From assembly GCF_030538285.1 (NCBI RefSeq), contig NZ_JAUNUG010000012.1:16406-72041 (forward strand): a DNA stretch of 55,636 bases, read 5' to 3'. Shown one piece after another: positions 16,945 through 27,633 of the stretch (position 1 is its first letter; every line of letters begins with the position of its first letter). This stretch comes from Corynebacterium sp. (GTDB lineage Bacteria > Actinomycetota > Actinomycetes > Mycobacteriales > Mycobacteriaceae). The position numbers and the translations under genes were made by a program. The notes beneath the pieces were generated by a model. The model saw only the letters and a program-made list of their open reading frames with translations, did not search any database and was not told the DNA's origin.

Positions 16945-18237
16945 CTAATTATAGAACTTGGCGCCCTTACCCTCACCGACGTGAATGTAGAGCCATTTCA
17001 GGAGCGGGTAGGCGAGGATGATGCCCGCCGACCCCCAAGCGATACCCTCCAGCTCGATGGCGCCGATGCTCAGCGTCAGGTTGCCGATACCCGCGATAAG
17101 TGCGACCGCCGCCGCCGTGAGGTTGACCGGGTTGTTGAAGTTGACCTTGTTGTCCTGCCAGATGCGGATACCCAGCATGCCGATCAGGCCATAGAGCACG
17201 ATCGTCGCCCCACCCAACACGCCGGTGGGGATGGTGAATATGAGCGCCCCGAACTTCGGGATGAACGCCAGGGCGATGGCGGTGGCCGCCGCCACCCAAT
17301 ACGCGGCCGTGGAGTACACGCGGGTCGCGGCCATGACTCCGATGTTCTCCGCGTAGGTGGTGGTACCGGAGCCGCCGAAGGAACCGGCCAGGGTGGTTGC
17401 CAGACCATCCGCGACCAGCGCATCACCAGCCAGGTCATCGAGGTTTTTGCCCGTCATCTCCGACACGGCCTTGACGTGGCCGACGTTTTCCGCGATGAGC
17501 ACGATGACCACCGGCAGCGTCACCAGGATCGCCGAGAGGTGGAACTCCGGGGTATGAAATTCCGGCACGCCGATCCACGCGGCCTCGCGGATGGTCTCCC
17601 CCGCCCCTTCGGCGAGGTTGCCCGTCACCGTGGCGAACACCCAGCCCACGACCACACCGATGAGGATGCCCAGCCGCGCTACCATGCCGCGCCCGGCCAC
17701 GGTGCACACCAGGATCGCCACCATGGTCACCGCCGCCACCAGGGGCTGCGCCTGGAAGTTGCTCGTGGCCACCGGCGCCAGGTTCAGCCCGATAAGTGCC
17801 ACGATGGCACCGGTCACCGCCGGCGGCATCACCGCGTCGATGACCTTGCGCCCGGCCGCCTTGACGATGAAACCCACCGCCATGAGCACCACACCAGTGA
17901 CCAGCACGCCACCGATCTGCGCGCCCGGGCCGTGCTGCTGGCTGGCGATCAGCGGGGCGATGAACGCAAACGACGAACCCAGGTAGGAGGGCAGGCGGTT
18001 GCGGGTGATGAGCAGGAAGATCATCGTGCCCAGACCGGAGAACAACAAGGTGGTGTTGACGGGGAATCCGGTCAGGGTGGGAACAAGGAGGGTGGCGCCG
18101 AACATCGCCACGACATGTTGCATGCCGATGCCGATGGTGCGGGGCCAGCTCAGGCGCTCGTCGGGTGCGACGACTGCGCCGGGGGCAATTTTGCGACCGT
18201 CTCCATGGACGGTCCAACCGAGGCTTTTGATGGTCAC
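16945..18237 (-). CDS. uraA: Uracil/xanthine permease (NCS2 family)
   Basis: About 430 aa with 12-14 hydrophobic segments. Family motifs include the first-helix region GIGMQHVVAMFGATLLVPTL, SSFAFIAPL, and the later ENVGHVKAVSEMTGK (about residue 290) with the conserved Glu. It imports uracil with protons. The frame is open to 18513, but the GTG at 18237 (VTIKSLGW) gives the usual length. A 78 aa membrane protein gene starts divergently 25 bases away. Confidence 0.88.
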   Translation of the reverse strand: MTIKSLGWTVHGDGRKIAPGAVVAPDERLSWPRTIGIGMQHVVAMFGATLLVPTLTGFPVNTTLLFSGLGTMIFLLITRNRLPSYLGSSFAFIAPLIASQQHGPGAQIGGVLVTGVVLMAVGFIVKAAGRKVIDAVMPPAVTGAIVALIGLNLAPVATSNFQAQPLVAAVTMVAILVCTVAGRGMVARLGILIGVVVGWVFATVTGNLAEGAGETIREAAWIGVPEFHTPEFHLSAILVTLPVVIVLIAENVGHVKAVSEMTGKNLDDLAGDALVADGLATTLAGSFGGSGTTTYAENIGVMAATRVYSTAAYWVAAATAIALAFIPKFGALIFTIPTGVLGGATIVLYGLIGMLGIRIWQDNKVNFNNPVNLTAAAVALIAGIGNLTLSIGAIELEGIAWGSAGIILAYPLLKWLYIHVGEGKGAKFYN

Positions 18238-18261
18238 GGTTACACAGTAGCGTCGATAAGC

Positions 18262-18498
18262 ATGAATCCTGATACCCAGCCTTTCGCCTTCGGCCGCGAT
18301 GGCGTGCGCCTTTTCTCGCTCATCGGCAGCGTGCTGGCGGCGTGGTTCTGGTACGAGCAGGAAGGCGGCGGCTGGATTGCCATGATCTGGATGCTGGCTG
18401 TGTCCTGGGTGGTGCTGTTTGTCGTGTTCAGCGCGGCGCGGTGGGCGTTCAACCGGCTGTTCGCGTGGGGTGCCCGGCGCGCCGAGGAGGACTCGTAA
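18262..18498 (+). CDS. Small membrane protein, 78 aa
   Basis: Two hydrophobic segments (LFSLIGSVLAAWFWY and IWMLAVSWVVLFVVF) and a basic, Arg-rich C-terminus. A CGTCGATAAGC copy occupies 18251-18261, directly before the ATG, where a ribosome binding site would normally be. Translation may therefore be weak or leaderless. Divergent from uraA and convergent with hflX. Function unknown. Confidence 0.65.
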   Translation: MNPDTQPFAFGRDGVRLFSLIGSVLAAWFWYEQEGGGWIAMIWMLAVSWVVLFVVFSAARWAFNRLFAWGARRAEEDS

Positions 18499-18500
18499 AT

Positions 18501-18526
18501 ACGATTCTCGCATTTGCGAGCATCGT
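18501..18526. terminator. AT-containing hairpin between small membrane gene and hflX
   Basis: ACGATtCTCGC (18501-18511) pairs with GCGAGcATCGT (18516-18526), leaving one T/C mismatch and a four-base loop. It lies between two convergent stops and likely terminates both. Confidence 0.6.
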
Positions 18527-18528
18527 AA

Positions 18529-20054
<1,526 letters not shown>

Positions 20055-20058
<4 letters not shown>

Positions 20059-20300
20059 TTCTGTTCATTGTTCCACGCCTGCCCCAGGTTGAACAGCACC
20101 GGTCCGCCGCAGCCGGCCTCCACCGGGCACCCGCCACATCCCGTAGAGGCACACGAGGTGGGCCGGTGGAAGTGCAGCAGGACCGCGCTGACCAGTGTCA
20201 ACGGCAGCCCGGTCACGGTGGCGATCTCCGCGCTCGTGCCTGCCCCACCGGCCACCGCCGCGCGGATCTGCGCGACCGGGCTCCTCACTGGCGCGCTCAC
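20055..20300 (-). CDS. feoC: FeoC-like small protein with Cys cluster
   Basis: 81 aa. An N-terminal winged-helix-like region (SPVAQIRAAVAGGAGTSAEI) is followed by a C-terminal Cys cluster, CASTGCGGCPVEAGCGG, typical of FeoC proteins that bind iron or an Fe-S cluster and modulate FeoB. The GTG start overlaps the feoB stop (GTGA), and its stop overlaps the hflX start. The frame is open to 20465 within feoB, but the GTG at 20300 gives the family length. Confidence 0.75.
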
Positions 20301-22153
20301 AGCCACACGCTCAGCAGCTGGAAGGTACCCACGGCCAGAAGCCACGCCACACCCAACTGCAACACCACTCCGGCAAGTGTCCACGGCAGTCCGATCTCCC
20401 GCCGCTGCGCCGCGAGGGTGGCCACGCACGGGGTGTAGGCGAGCAGGAACATCATGAACGCCCACACCGCGGCCAGGGCATGCCCGCCGGAGGTCTCCTC
20501 GAAGTCGCGGGTGATCGCAGTGGACAATTCCTCATCCGGGTAGGTCTGCGCCCAGGTGGAGATGACCGCCTCCTTGGCCACGAACCCGGTGATGAGCGCG
20601 CCGGTAATCGCGCCCGAGCCAAATCCGGCCGGGGCGAAGATGGGCGCCATCGCTTCCGCGGTCACGCCATAGGCGGAGTCGGCGACCGCGAGATCCGGGT
20701 CGCCGAATTCGTGGTCCCCGCGCACCGGGGTGGCCTGCAGGAGAAACACGATGGCGACGCACGCCACGATGATGGTCGAGGCGGTCTTGAGGAACCCCGC
20801 GAGACGGGTCCAGGTCATGCGGGTGACCATGCGCGCCCCGGGGAGCTGATAGCGCGGGAGATCAATGACCAGTGGCTCGGAGCCGAAACTGCGCCACAGC
20901 AGGCGCCGCACCGCCATGCCCACCACGACGATGAGCAGCACCGATATGACATACATCGCGAAGACAACGGTGCCGGCGCGATCGGGGAAGAAGGTGGTGG
21001 CGAGCATGACGTAGACAGCCAGGCGCGCCGTGCAGGAGGCGAAGGGGATGAGTAGGGCGGTGAGGATACGGTGTTCCCGTTTGCCCAGGATGCGGGTCGC
21101 GGAGATTGCCGGCACGTTGCACCCGAATCCGACAATGAGCGGCAGGAAGGCCCGCCCGGGCAGCCCGATGGCGCGCATCACCCGATCGGCCACCACCGCG
21201 GCGCGGGCCATGTAGCCGGAGTCCTCCAGCACGGCCAGGCAGATGAACATCAAGGCCATGAGCGGCACGAAAGTCAACACCATGCCGACACCGGCCACCA
21301 GACCATCGACGATGATCGCCTCCCCCAGCCGGGGCAGCGGCAGGGCGCGCAGAGCATCGGACACCGGACCCGCAAACAGCCCGTCGAGCCAGTCCTGCAG
21401 CGGCGCAGCCACGGTGGTGGTGATCTGGAACACCACCCACATCACCGCAAGAAACAGCCCCGGCCCGGCGACCGGGTGCAGCGCGACCGCATCGAGGCGG
21501 TCGCTGAACCCGCGTTCCGGCTGCTTATCGACGCTGCCCTCTACCACCCCGGCAATCCATCCGAAACGTTCCTCCGCGGCGTCGAGTTCCCCGCCCCAGG
21601 GGGCGTTGCGACGCCGCCGTGGCTCCTCCGCCAGTGCCTTTTCCACCGCGGGCGCCAGGGCGTCCAGGCCCCGGCGGTGGCGCGGATCGACGTCGACCAC
21701 CGGCGCGTCCAACCGGGTGGCCAGCTCGGTGATGTTGATCCCCGGGGCGAGATCCGCCTTGGTCACCGCGATGAGCACCCGCAGGTTGCGTTCCAACAGC
21801 TGGGTGACCAGGTACAATCCGCGGGCCAGGGCGGTGGCGTCGACGGTGACAATGATGAGGTCGGGCGGGGCGTCGATAAGCATGTCCCGCGTGAAAGCCT
21901 CGTCCGGGCTGACCGGGTCGAGGGAGTACGCGCCGGGCAGATCGATGAGGTCGAAGGGGCGGGCCGCGGTGTGCCAGGTACTGCGCGAGATCTCCACCGA
22001 GGTGCCCGGCCAGTTACCCTCCTGCACGCGCGCGCCGCTTAGCGCGTTAAACAGGGTGGATTTGCCCGAGTTGGGGGCGCCGACGACGGCGATGACCGGG
22101 GAACCTTCCGGCGCCGAACGCAGGGCGCCGTCGTGACAGCAGGGGGCGTTCAT
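20297..22153 (-). CDS. feoB: Ferrous iron transporter FeoB
   Basis: 618 aa. N-terminal G domain with GAPNSGKST (G1, about residues 26-34), DLPGAYSL (G3) and TKAD (G4), then a helical spacer and a membrane domain with conserved GFGCNVPAI and Gate motifs, ending in several helices. It imports Fe2+ across the inner membrane. It is shorter than E. coli FeoB (773 aa), as is common in actinobacteria. It overlaps feoA and feoC by 4 bases each. Two CGTCGATAAGC copies in opposite orientation (21533, 21871) lie in the gene. Confidence 0.96.
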   Translation of the reverse strand: MNAPCCHDGALRSAPEGSPVIAVVGAPNSGKSTLFNALSGARVQEGNWPGTSVEISRSTWHTAARPFDLIDLPGAYSLDPVSPDEAFTRDMLIDAPPDLIIVTVDATALARGLYLVTQLLERNLRVLIAVTKADLAPGINITELATRLDAPVVDVDPRHRRGLDALAPAVEKALAEEPRRRRNAPWGGELDAAEERFGWIAGVVEGSVDKQPERGFSDRLDAVALHPVAGPGLFLAVMWVVFQITTTVAAPLQDWLDGLFAGPVSDALRALPLPRLGEAIIVDGLVAGVGMVLTFVPLMALMFICLAVLEDSGYMARAAVVADRVMRAIGLPGRAFLPLIVGFGCNVPAISATRILGKREHRILTALLIPFASCTARLAVYVMLATTFFPDRAGTVVFAMYVISVLLIVVVGMAVRRLLWRSFGSEPLVIDLPRYQLPGARMVTRMTWTRLAGFLKTASTIIVACVAIVFLLQATPVRGDHEFGDPDLAVADSAYGVTAEAMAPIFAPAGFGSGAITGALITGFVAKEAVISTWAQTYPDEELSTAITRDFEETSGGHALAAVWAFMMFLLAYTPCVATLAAQRREIGLPWTLAGVVLQLGVAWLLAVGTFQLLSVWL

Positions 22154-22386
22154 GACACTGTCGCCACGGTGAGGCGGGAGGCGGTCTGCCGGTCAATGAC
22201 GTAGCGCGTCGCCCCGATGCAGATGAGGCAGGCGCCGCCGATGGCCGTGCGGTCGAGACTGAGTTCGGTGCCGTCGTGCAGGCCGAGTTCGATAAGCCTG
22301 CGGCGCAGGTGCTGGGGAAGCTGGGGGTCAACGGCGCACAGGCGCAGCGGGCAGCGGCGGGGCGCGTCGGTCAGTGGGCAGGTCAT
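22150..22386 (-). CDS. feoA: FeoA domain protein
   Basis: 78 aa with an SH3-like FeoA domain (LRRRLIELGLHDGTEL, GACLICIGATRYVIDRQTA). It assists FeoB. The start is placed at MTCPLTDAP (22386), downstream of the DtxR-like box. It contains one near-match to the window's repeated 11-mer (22289). First gene of feoABC. Confidence 0.88.
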   Translation of the reverse strand: MTCPLTDAPRRCPLRLCAVDPQLPQHLRRRLIELGLHDGTELSLDRTAIGGACLICIGATRYVIDRQTASRLTVATVS

Positions 22387-22408
22387 GGAGGTCTCTCTGA
22401 CTATGAGT

Positions 22409-22428
22409 AGGTAAGCCAAGCCTTACCT
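22409..22428. promoter_or_regulatory. DtxR-type iron box upstream of feoA
   Basis: AGGTAAG (22409-22415) and CTTACCT (22422-22428) are exact inverted arms around CCAAGC. The stretch matches the DtxR consensus TWAGGTTAGSCTAACCTWA at about 15 of 19 positions in the overlapping register. It sits 23 bases before feoA, as expected for iron repression. Confidence 0.8.
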
Positions 22429-22489
22429 TACACCTATGTGTGTGCCGGGGAAAGCGTCCCCGCAGATTTCCCCCTCCCCCACACCGCGA

Positions 22490-22503
22490 TAGACTGAACA
22501 ACC
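22490..22503 (+). promoter_or_regulatory. -10 of a probably leaderless promoter
   Basis: TAGACT (22490-22495) lies eight bases before the ATG at 22504, with no Shine-Dalgarno sequence between. Confidence 0.35.
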
Positions 22504-23250
22504 ATGAGCACTGACCTGAAGAGCATCGGCCTGGGATTCGACAAGTGGCAGGACGCCGTCGAAGCCGCCATCGCCACCAACCAGCTGGTTGTCGCCGGCG
22601 AAATCCGCGGCGGACAGCTGATCCAGTTCACCGACGCCTCCGGCGCCCAGATCAACATCCTCGCCGTCGAACCCTTCGCCACCTTCGCCGGCTTCGAAGC
22701 AGTCACCCAGACCTTCGCGCACGTCAGCATGGTCAACGACGTCCTCGCCCTCTGCGAGATCATCACCCCGGACGGCACCGTGCTCGCCTCGGTCACCGCC
22801 AACCTCGCCCAGGGCCCCCTGCTTGTCGACGCCCCCACTCAGACCTGGCAGCAGATCTCCGTCACCGCCCTCGGCCTGGACACCGCCGTCTACGAATCCC
22901 CCGAGGCCTACGAGGCCGCCTCCGGCCAGCCCGCCGGCGAGCTCGTCTCCGAGGGCGCCCAGCTGGTCACCTCCGGATCCGGCGCCGCCGCCCCGGACGC
23001 CTCCGCCTTCTTCTCCGCCCGCATCCTCGACGCCGAGTACCGCCACAACCAGCTCACCGGCCAGCGCTTCATCCACGCCACCGTGGACGGCGCTTTCCCC
23101 TTTGACCTGTGCCTTATCGACGCACCGGAGCTCCCTGCACGGGGATCTGTCGTCGCCGGCACCGCGATGCTCGCCGCCTCCGTCCTGACCCCCATGTCCG
23201 GCGGCGGTTGCGGAGGGTGCGGCGGAAGCTGCGGCTGCGGCGGACACTAA
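22504..23250 (+). CDS. Hypothetical protein with Gly/Cys-rich C-terminal tail
   Basis: 248 aa, acidic, with no signal peptide or membrane segment. It ends in SGGGCGGCGGSCGCGGH, four Cys within 13 residues and a terminal His, which could bind a metal or be modified. An internal Cys (DVLALCEII) and a repeat-like core (VAGEIRGGQLIQFTDASGAQ) are also visible. I do not recognise the family. It is divergent from feoA and followed at 10 bases by a membrane protein. Confidence 0.75.
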   Translation: MSTDLKSIGLGFDKWQDAVEAAIATNQLVVAGEIRGGQLIQFTDASGAQINILAVEPFATFAGFEAVTQTFAHVSMVNDVLALCEIITPDGTVLASVTANLAQGPLLVDAPTQTWQQISVTALGLDTAVYESPEAYEAASGQPAGELVSEGAQLVTSGSGAAAPDASAFFSARILDAEYRHNQLTGQRFIHATVDGAFPFDLCLIDAPELPARGSVVAGTAMLAASVLTPMSGGGCGGCGGSCGCGGH

Positions 23251-23260
23251 GGCCCTTGAC

Positions 23261-23791
23261 ATGCCTGACCGGATGCTCATCCGCCCAGAACCCCACCGGC
23301 AGTGGTTGGTCCTGGCGATCATCCTGCTCGCCTGCGTCGCCGTCCTAGGGATCTTCCGGCTGCAGGGGCTGCTGCTCATCATCCCGATCCTGGTGGTGGC
23401 CGCCTTCGTGATGACCCGTCGTCCCGACACCCGCGAAACCACCGCGTTGCGCTCATCAATCCTGCTCAGCGCCGATGACATCCGGGACGTCGTCGCCGAA
23501 TTCGAGCGCTTCGCCGACAGCCCGGACACCACCGCCATCGCCGATCGCACCCTCGCACGCCCCGCGCTGCTTGATCTCGACTGCACCGACCCCGACATCG
23601 CCGCCTTCCACCACGCTTACGCGACCGCGCGTCGTTTCCTCGGGCGCCTCGATGCCCGCCTCGCCAACGAATCCCTCGAAGTACCCCAGCTGGAGTCGTT
23701 GCTGCAGGTCACCGACATGCGGGCACTCGAGCTCAAAGAGACGTGGCTGGCGGCGCGACAAGCCGCACAGCGGCTGGGGCCGGACTACTAG
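23261..23791 (+). CDS. Membrane-anchored hypothetical protein
   Basis: 176 aa. Two adjacent hydrophobic segments near the N-terminus ([34 protein letters not shown]) form a hairpin anchor. The remaining 120 residues are a helical cytoplasmic domain. It probably shares a transcript with the upstream Cys-tail gene. The stop overlaps the convergent dapF stop by 4 bases. Function unknown. Confidence 0.75.
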   Translation: MPDRMLIRPEPHRQWLVLAIILLACVAVLGIFRLQGLLLIIPILVVAAFVMTRRPDTRETTALRSSILLSADDIRDVVAEFERFADSPDTTAIADRTLARPALLDLDCTDPDIAAFHHAYATARRFLGRLDARLANESLEVPQLESLLQVTDMRALELKETWLAARQAAQRLGPDY

Positions 23792-24582
23792 ATCACCGTG
23801 TGGCCGCTCGCGATGATCCGCGAGGGGCCGGTGAGGGTCGAGCGCTGCCCGTCAATACTCACCTGCACGCTCCCACCGGGGATATGCACGGTGACTGTCC
23901 CGTCCGTGCGCCCGGCATCGGCCAGTGCCGCGCGGGCCGCGGCGACGGTGCCCGTGCCACAGGAGCGGGTCTCCCCCACCCCGCGTTCATGGACACGCAT
24001 GTGCACGGCGTTGTCGATGAGCGGGGTGAGGATCTCCACGTTGACCCCGCCGGGGAAGAACTCCCGGTCATAGTCAGGGTCGGGCAGTGTCAGCGCTCGC
24101 AGGGTATCCGGGGTCAGTCCGGGCAGTACGCATGCTAAGTGCGGATTGCCCATATCCACACCGAGGCCAGACACGTGGAGTTCCCCCAACCGAGCGGTAG
24201 ACAGGCCCGTGACTTCCGCGGGGCCCATCTCGACGGTGACCTGCGCATCCGTGTCCGACCACTCGCGCACGATCACGGGCCGGTCGCCGGCGCGGGTGCC
24301 CACGATGAATTCATCGGTATCCACCAGCCCACGGGAGCGCAGCCAATGCGCGAAGACCCGCACGCCGTTGCCGCACATCTCCGCGATGGAGCCATCGGCG
24401 TTGCGGTAGTCCATGAACCACTGGCCACCCGTGTCCACCGCGCGCAACAGGCCATCGGCCCCCAGGCCCGCGCGGCGCTCACACAGGGCGCGGACCTGCT
24501 GCCGCGTGGGATCGACGGAGGCGTCGATGATGAGGAAATCGTTCTCCGTGCCGTGGCCCTTGGCGAAGCTGATGGTGTTCAC
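23788..24582 (-). CDS. dapF: Diaminopimelate epimerase
   Basis: 264 aa. The two catalytic Cys are Cys-70 in AEMCGNGVR and Cys-208 in [11 protein letters not shown]. It interconverts LL- and meso-diaminopimelate for peptidoglycan and lysine, working with dapA and dapB at 50-52.5 kb. GTG at 24582 ([16 protein letters not shown]) matches the family start better than the upstream ATG. It lies downstream of miaA, separated by a 106 bp repeat-bearing gap. Confidence 0.96.
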   Translation of the reverse strand: MNTISFAKGHGTENDFLIIDASVDPTRQQVRALCERRAGLGADGLLRAVDTGGQWFMDYRNADGSIAEMCGNGVRVFAHWLRSRGLVDTDEFIVGTRAGDRPVIVREWSDTDAQVTVEMGPAEVTGLSTARLGELHVSGLGVDMGNPHLACVLPGLTPDTLRALTLPDPDYDREFFPGGVNVEILTPLIDNAVHMRVHERGVGETRSCGTGTVAAARAALADAGRTDGTVTVHIPGGSVQVSIDGQRSTLTGPSRIIASGHTVI

Positions 24583-24588
24583 CGGAGT

Positions 24589-24687
24589 GATTCTAGAACG
24601 ACCGCGTTGTGACATGCCCCTTTGTCACCTAGCGCCCGGGAAAAGCCCAGGTCGCGCGGCGATCCTTTCAGAATCGGGGTACGTCCG
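24589..24687. repeat. Dispersed intergenic repeat, copy A
   Basis: Shares with copy B (28651-28746) the blocks GATTCT, GCGTTGTSACATRCCCC, GGGRAAAGCC and ATCGGGGTACGTCCG, in the same order and with near-identical total length. Copy A has an internal repeat GTGACA-N8-TGTCAC (24609-24628). It fills the miaA-dapF gap. Confidence 0.6.
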
Positions 24688-24688
24688 T

Positions 24689-25597
24689 TCACCGCAGTGC
24701 CGCCAGTGCCGCTGCTGCGGGGTCTTTGTCGGCGACCAACCACGTGATCCGCGGGTCACGGTTGAACCAGGAACGCTGGCGACGCACATAACGGCGGGTT
24801 CCGGTGATGGTCCGCTCAACCGCCTCCTCCCAGCTCAGCTCCCCCGCCCGCGCAGCCAGCACCTGCGCGTAGCCGATCGCCCGGCCTGCGGTGGAATCGG
24901 CCACAAGCCCGTGCTCTGTGACCAACTGTTCCACCTCCTCGACCAGGCCGCGGTCGAACATGAGGCGAGTGCGCAGTTCAATGCGCGGGTTGAGCCACTC
25001 CGCCTGCGTGCGCAACCCGAGGATGCGTGAACCCCAGCGCGGGGGCGCATCCTTCGGTGGCTGAGAGGCCTGGAAAGGCTGTCCCGTCATCTCAATGACT
25101 TCCAGAGCCCGGACAGTGCGGCGCGGATCTTTGTCCTCGATGATGGCGGCGGCTGCCGGGTCCACCGCGGCTAACTCAGCATGCAGAGCATCGATGCCGA
25201 TCTCCCCCAGGCGTTGCTCATAGCGCGCCCGGACCATGGGGTCGGTGGGCGGGAACTGCCAGTCATCGATGAGTGACTGCACATAGAGCATTGAACCGCC
25301 GACCAGAATGGGCACCTTACCGCGAGCCATGATGTCCTCCACATCAGCCACGGCATCGGCCTGGTAGCGCGCCACCGAGGCGGTCTCGGTGACATCCCAC
25401 ACGTCAAGCTGGTGGTGTGGGATGCCCTCGCGTTCCTCCACGCTCAACTTCGCCGTACCGATATCCATGCCCCGGTAGAGCTGCATGGAATCGACATTGA
25501 CCACCTCCCCACCAAGCTCATGGGCGAGCGCTAAGCCCAGCGCCGACTTCCCGGAGGCCGTCGGGCCGACCACCGCGATCGGTGTCAGATCTGCCAT
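24689..25597 (-). CDS. miaA: tRNA dimethylallyltransferase MiaA
   Basis: 302 aa with Walker [13 protein letters not shown] (about residues 11-22), the [15 protein letters not shown] motif, and the C-terminal [12 protein letters not shown]. It adds a dimethylallyl group to A37 of UNN-reading tRNAs, the substrate for MiaB. Its start overlaps the stop of the upstream LigB-like gene by 13 bases. miaB lies 4 kb away on the same strand. Confidence 0.96.
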   Translation of the reverse strand: MADLTPIAVVGPTASGKSALGLALAHELGGEVVNVDSMQLYRGMDIGTAKLSVEEREGIPHHQLDVWDVTETASVARYQADAVADVEDIMARGKVPILVGGSMLYVQSLIDDWQFPPTDPMVRARYEQRLGEIGIDALHAELAAVDPAAAAIIEDKDPRRTVRALEVIEMTGQPFQASQPPKDAPPRWGSRILGLRTQAEWLNPRIELRTRLMFDRGLVEEVEQLVTEHGLVADSTAGRAIGYAQVLAARAGELSWEEAVERTITGTRRYVRRQRSWFNRDPRITWLVADKDPAAAALAALR

Positions 25598-26166
25598 GCC
25601 GCCACATACCTTCCCACGCCGTGCGTGCTATCTGCCTCCAGGAGCTCCGCGTTGTGTGGGCGCAGGGCCGCGAGTTCCTCCCACAGTTGGGTTTCGATGA
25701 TGCCTGACTCTGCTGGCAGCTCCCCCGGCGGCTGGCCCGCCAACATCGCCCGGCACCACGCATCTGCCCGCGCCGCCCCCGGCAGCAAAGCCAAAGGCGC
25801 CCGCTCCGTCAATCCGGCCGAACCATCCACGGCCACGATAGTCAAGGCTGCAGGCTCGATTTCGTCGAGCTGCCCGCGTACCGAGGCCACCCGCAAGGCA
25901 GCCTCGCCCAGCACGTAACGTTGCACCAACTCCGGCAGGAAACGCCCCGTGCCCACCTGAACCTGCGGCGCACCCCAGGCCCGGAACGATCCCTCCACTC
26001 CGGTCTCCCACCGTGCTGCACGCGAGGAGACGAGGTGGATGGGGGCGCAGCTAGCGTCGATGAGCGAGCGCAGCCGCGCCACCATGCGGGCGCCGACGGT
26101 ATCACGCGGCGCCAGCTCATGGACCAGCGACGGCGACCCCGGCATGACGACAAGATTGGTGCTCAC
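25585..26166 (-). CDS. LigB-superfamily-like conserved protein
   Basis: 193 aa. The N-terminus [16 protein letters not shown] and the spacing of later hydrophobic strands resemble the class III extradiol dioxygenase (LigB-like) family. It sits upstream of miaA, as does the mycobacterial homologue Rv2728c. Catalytic metal ligands are not evident, so enzymatic activity is doubtful. GTG start. Confidence 0.6.
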   Translation of the reverse strand: MSTNLVVMPGSPSLVHELAPRDTVGARMVARLRSLIDASCAPIHLVSSRAARWETGVEGSFRAWGAPQVQVGTGRFLPELVQRYVLGEAALRVASVRGQLDEIEPAALTIVAVDGSAGLTERAPLALLPGAARADAWCRAMLAGQPPGELPAESGIIETQLWEELAALRPHNAELLEADSTHGVGRYVAAWQI

Positions 26167-26274
26167 CCGCGCAATCCTACTGACTACTGCTGACAGGCCC
26201 GAACGCAGCGCGGTATGTTAGTTGGAGCACTATCGGCAGCCGTGACGCGCGGCATGAAGCAAAGGACCACCGAG

Positions 26275-27633
26275 ATGACCAACTCCCCGACGCCGTCCCC
26301 CACGCCCGGCCCCAAGCCCGGCCCGGGACCGAAGCCTGGTCCTCTGCCGGGCACCGGCAACCGCCCTACTCCCTCCCCGCGACCGGCCACACCCGTCGCC
26401 GCCCGCCCGCCGAAGAACGATCCTGCCAAGTGGGGGCGTGTCGACGCGGACGGCGCCGTGTTCGTCACCACCGCCGAAGGGGAGCGACAGATCGGATCCT
26501 GGCAGGCCGGCACCCCGGAGGAGGGTCTGGCCCACTACGGCACCCGCTTCGATGACCTGGCCACCGAGGTCGAGCTCCTCGAAGCCCGCCTGACCGCCCA
26601 CCCGGATGACGCCAACTCCATCAAGGAGGCCGCCGGGCACCTCCGGGAGACTCTGCCTGAGGCCGCTGTCATCGGCGACATCGCTGGTCTGGACAAGCGC
26701 CTGTCCGACATCATGGAGCACTCCGAGGCCGCCGGCGAGCAGGCCAAGGCCGACCGCGCGAAGCGCCGCGAGCAGGCGATCGCCCGCAAGGAGGCACTCG
26801 CCACCGAGGCAGAGGAACTCGCCGAGAACTCCACCGAGTGGAAGGTGGCCGGCGACCGCCTCCGCGCCATCCTCGAGGAGTGGAAGACTATCCGCGGCAT
26901 TGACCGCAAGACCGACGATGCGCTGTGGAAGCGCTACTCCCGCGCCCGCGACGCCTTCAACCGCCGTCGTGGCTCCCACTTCGCCGAGCTCGACCGGGGT
27001 CGTGCCGCCGCCCGCCGCACCAAGGAAGCGCTCGTCGAGCGCGCCGAGGCACTCAAGGATTCCACTGAGTGGAATGACACGGCGCGCGCCTACCGTGACC
27101 TCATGAAGGAATGGAAGGCCGCCGGCCGCGCCCCCCGCGAGGTCGACGACAAGCTGTGGGAAGCTTTCCGCGCTGCCCAGGACCACTTCTTCAACGCCCG
27201 CAACGCGGTCAACGAGGAACGCGACAAGGAATTCGTCGCCAACGCCGAAGCCAAGGACGCGCTTCTCGCAGAATATGACTCCCAGATCGACCCAGCCAAG
27301 GGCCTCGACGGTGCCCGCGCCAAGCTGCGCGAGCTGCAGGAGAAGTGGGATGAGATCGGCTACGTCCCACGTAACCAGGTCCGCGAGTACGAGGAGAAGA
27401 TCGGCGCGGTAGAAAAGCGTGTCTCCGAGGCGGAGGAGTCCCAGTGGCGCCGCACCGACCCGGAGGCCCAGGCCCGCGCCCAACAGTTCCTGGACAAGGT
27501 CGCCGAATTCACCGCCCAGGCCGAGGCCGCCGAAGCCAAGGGCAACACGAAGAAGGCCGAGAAGCTGCGCGGCCAGGCTGCCCAGTGGCAGGAGTGGGCC
27601 GACGCCGCCGCGAAGGCTGTCGAGGACCTCTAG
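26275..27633 (+). CDS. DUF349-repeat coiled-coil protein
   Basis: 452 aa. A Pro-rich, disordered N-terminus (residues 1-40, PTPGPKPGPGPKPGP) leads to an almost entirely helical, charged body with several DUF349 repeats (ELAENSTEWKVAGDRLRAIL, EWNDTARAYRDLMKEWK, REVDDKLWEAFR). The start at 26275 follows an AAGGACCACCGAG leader. The DUF349 family includes proteins of uncertain role in stress and RNA or ribosome interactions. It ends immediately before the GNAT gene. Confidence 0.85.
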   Translation: MTNSPTPSPTPGPKPGPGPKPGPLPGTGNRPTPSPRPATPVAARPPKNDPAKWGRVDADGAVFVTTAEGERQIGSWQAGTPEEGLAHYGTRFDDLATEVELLEARLTAHPDDANSIKEAAGHLRETLPEAAVIGDIAGLDKRLSDIMEHSEAAGEQAKADRAKRREQAIARKEALATEAEELAENSTEWKVAGDRLRAILEEWKTIRGIDRKTDDALWKRYSRARDAFNRRRGSHFAELDRGRAAARRTKEALVERAEALKDSTEWNDTARAYRDLMKEWKAAGRAPREVDDKLWEAFRAAQDHFFNARNAVNEERDKEFVANAEAKDALLAEYDSQIDPAKGLDGARAKLRELQEKWDEIGYVPRNQVREYEEKIGAVEKRVSEAEESQWRRTDPEAQARAQQFLDKVAEFTAQAEAAEAKGNTKKAEKLRGQAAQWQEWADAAAKAVEDL

